Assembly (NCBI GenBank): GCA_977006965.1
Contig: OZ345352.1
Span: 3,038,001-3,102,000 of the forward strand
DNA from: Phymatolithon calcareum
Taxonomy: Eukaryota > Rhodophyta > Florideophyceae > Hapalidiales
Direction of reading: 5' to 3'
Length of the DNA stretch: 64,000 nt
Notes under the pieces: generated by a model
Told to the model about the DNA's origin: nothing
The model's database searches: none
What the model saw: the letters and a program-made list of their open reading frames with translations, nothing else
In this document: positions 63,993 through 64,000 of the stretch, one piece after another
Layout: each line of letters begins with the position of its first letter
Numbering within the stretch: the first letter of the stretch is position 1
Position numbers and translations under genes: made by a program

Positions 63993-64000
63993 TTATTGAC

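Noticed and set aside
1-64000. CRISPR array, bacterial operon, rRNA or origin of replication
   Set aside because: The genes are eukaryotic (SET/PHD, RBR, C2H2); no regularly spaced identical repeats, rRNA segments or plasmid-type features were seen.

Overview
This window looks like nuclear DNA of an intron-poor, transposon-rich eukaryote. A florideophyte red alga of the Chondrus type fits best. That is an inference from intronless large genes, a secreted vanadium-haloperoxidase-family protein, a Trithorax/COMPASS-type methyltransferase on one exon, and dense retroelement and MITE debris between compact genes. No species is proved by the sequence alone.

Layout. (1) 1.2-11.1 kb holds four tandem genes on the minus strand for RING-IBR-RING (RBR) E3 ubiquitin ligases. 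Three are intact and share a block of conserved upstream DNA. The second in the row has lost its catalytic RING2 domain and that block. Transposon copies sit between them. (2) 12.3-16.8 kb holds one 1499-residue plus-strand gene for a Trithorax/MLL-like H3K4 methyltransferase (ePHD, PHD fingers, ePHD, FYRN/FYRC, a WDR5-type Win motif, SET, post-SET). (3) 18.2 kb holds a three-finger C2H2 zinc-finger gene. (4) 19-24 kb is gene-poor and rich in foldbacks, a GATAA-rich repeat and a retroposed insertion. (5) 24.1-25.4 and 30.98-32.2 kb hold two paralogous secreted beta-solenoid-like proteins on the minus strand. (6) 32.4-57 kb is mostly mobile DNA: TA-flanked inverted-repeat elements, Harbinger-like and piggyBac-like transposase remnants, a TIR element coding a zinc knuckle, a degenerate Ty3/gypsy retrotransposon and LINE fragments. 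(7) 57.5-59.1 kb holds the haloperoxidase-family gene, followed by a GC-rich minisatellite. (8) 60-64 kb holds short unassigned ORFs and a retroposed cDNA with poly(A) and target-site duplication.

The host genes do not form an operon. The plausible themes are ubiquitin signalling (an expanding RBR family), chromatin and transcription (SET and C2H2 proteins) and the secreted or wall compartment (beta-solenoid proteins, haloperoxidase). The mobile DNA is informative. At least four insertions carry target-site duplications of 12-16 bp and A-rich or short-repeat tails, or the same retroposon ends, which fits LINE-type retrotransposition and matches the LINE reverse-transcriptase fragments present here. 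A small protein family of unknown function occurs three times in the window, once as the retroposed copy.

Coordinates of repeats and palindromes were read by eye. Homology calls rest on motif recognition, not on database searches.
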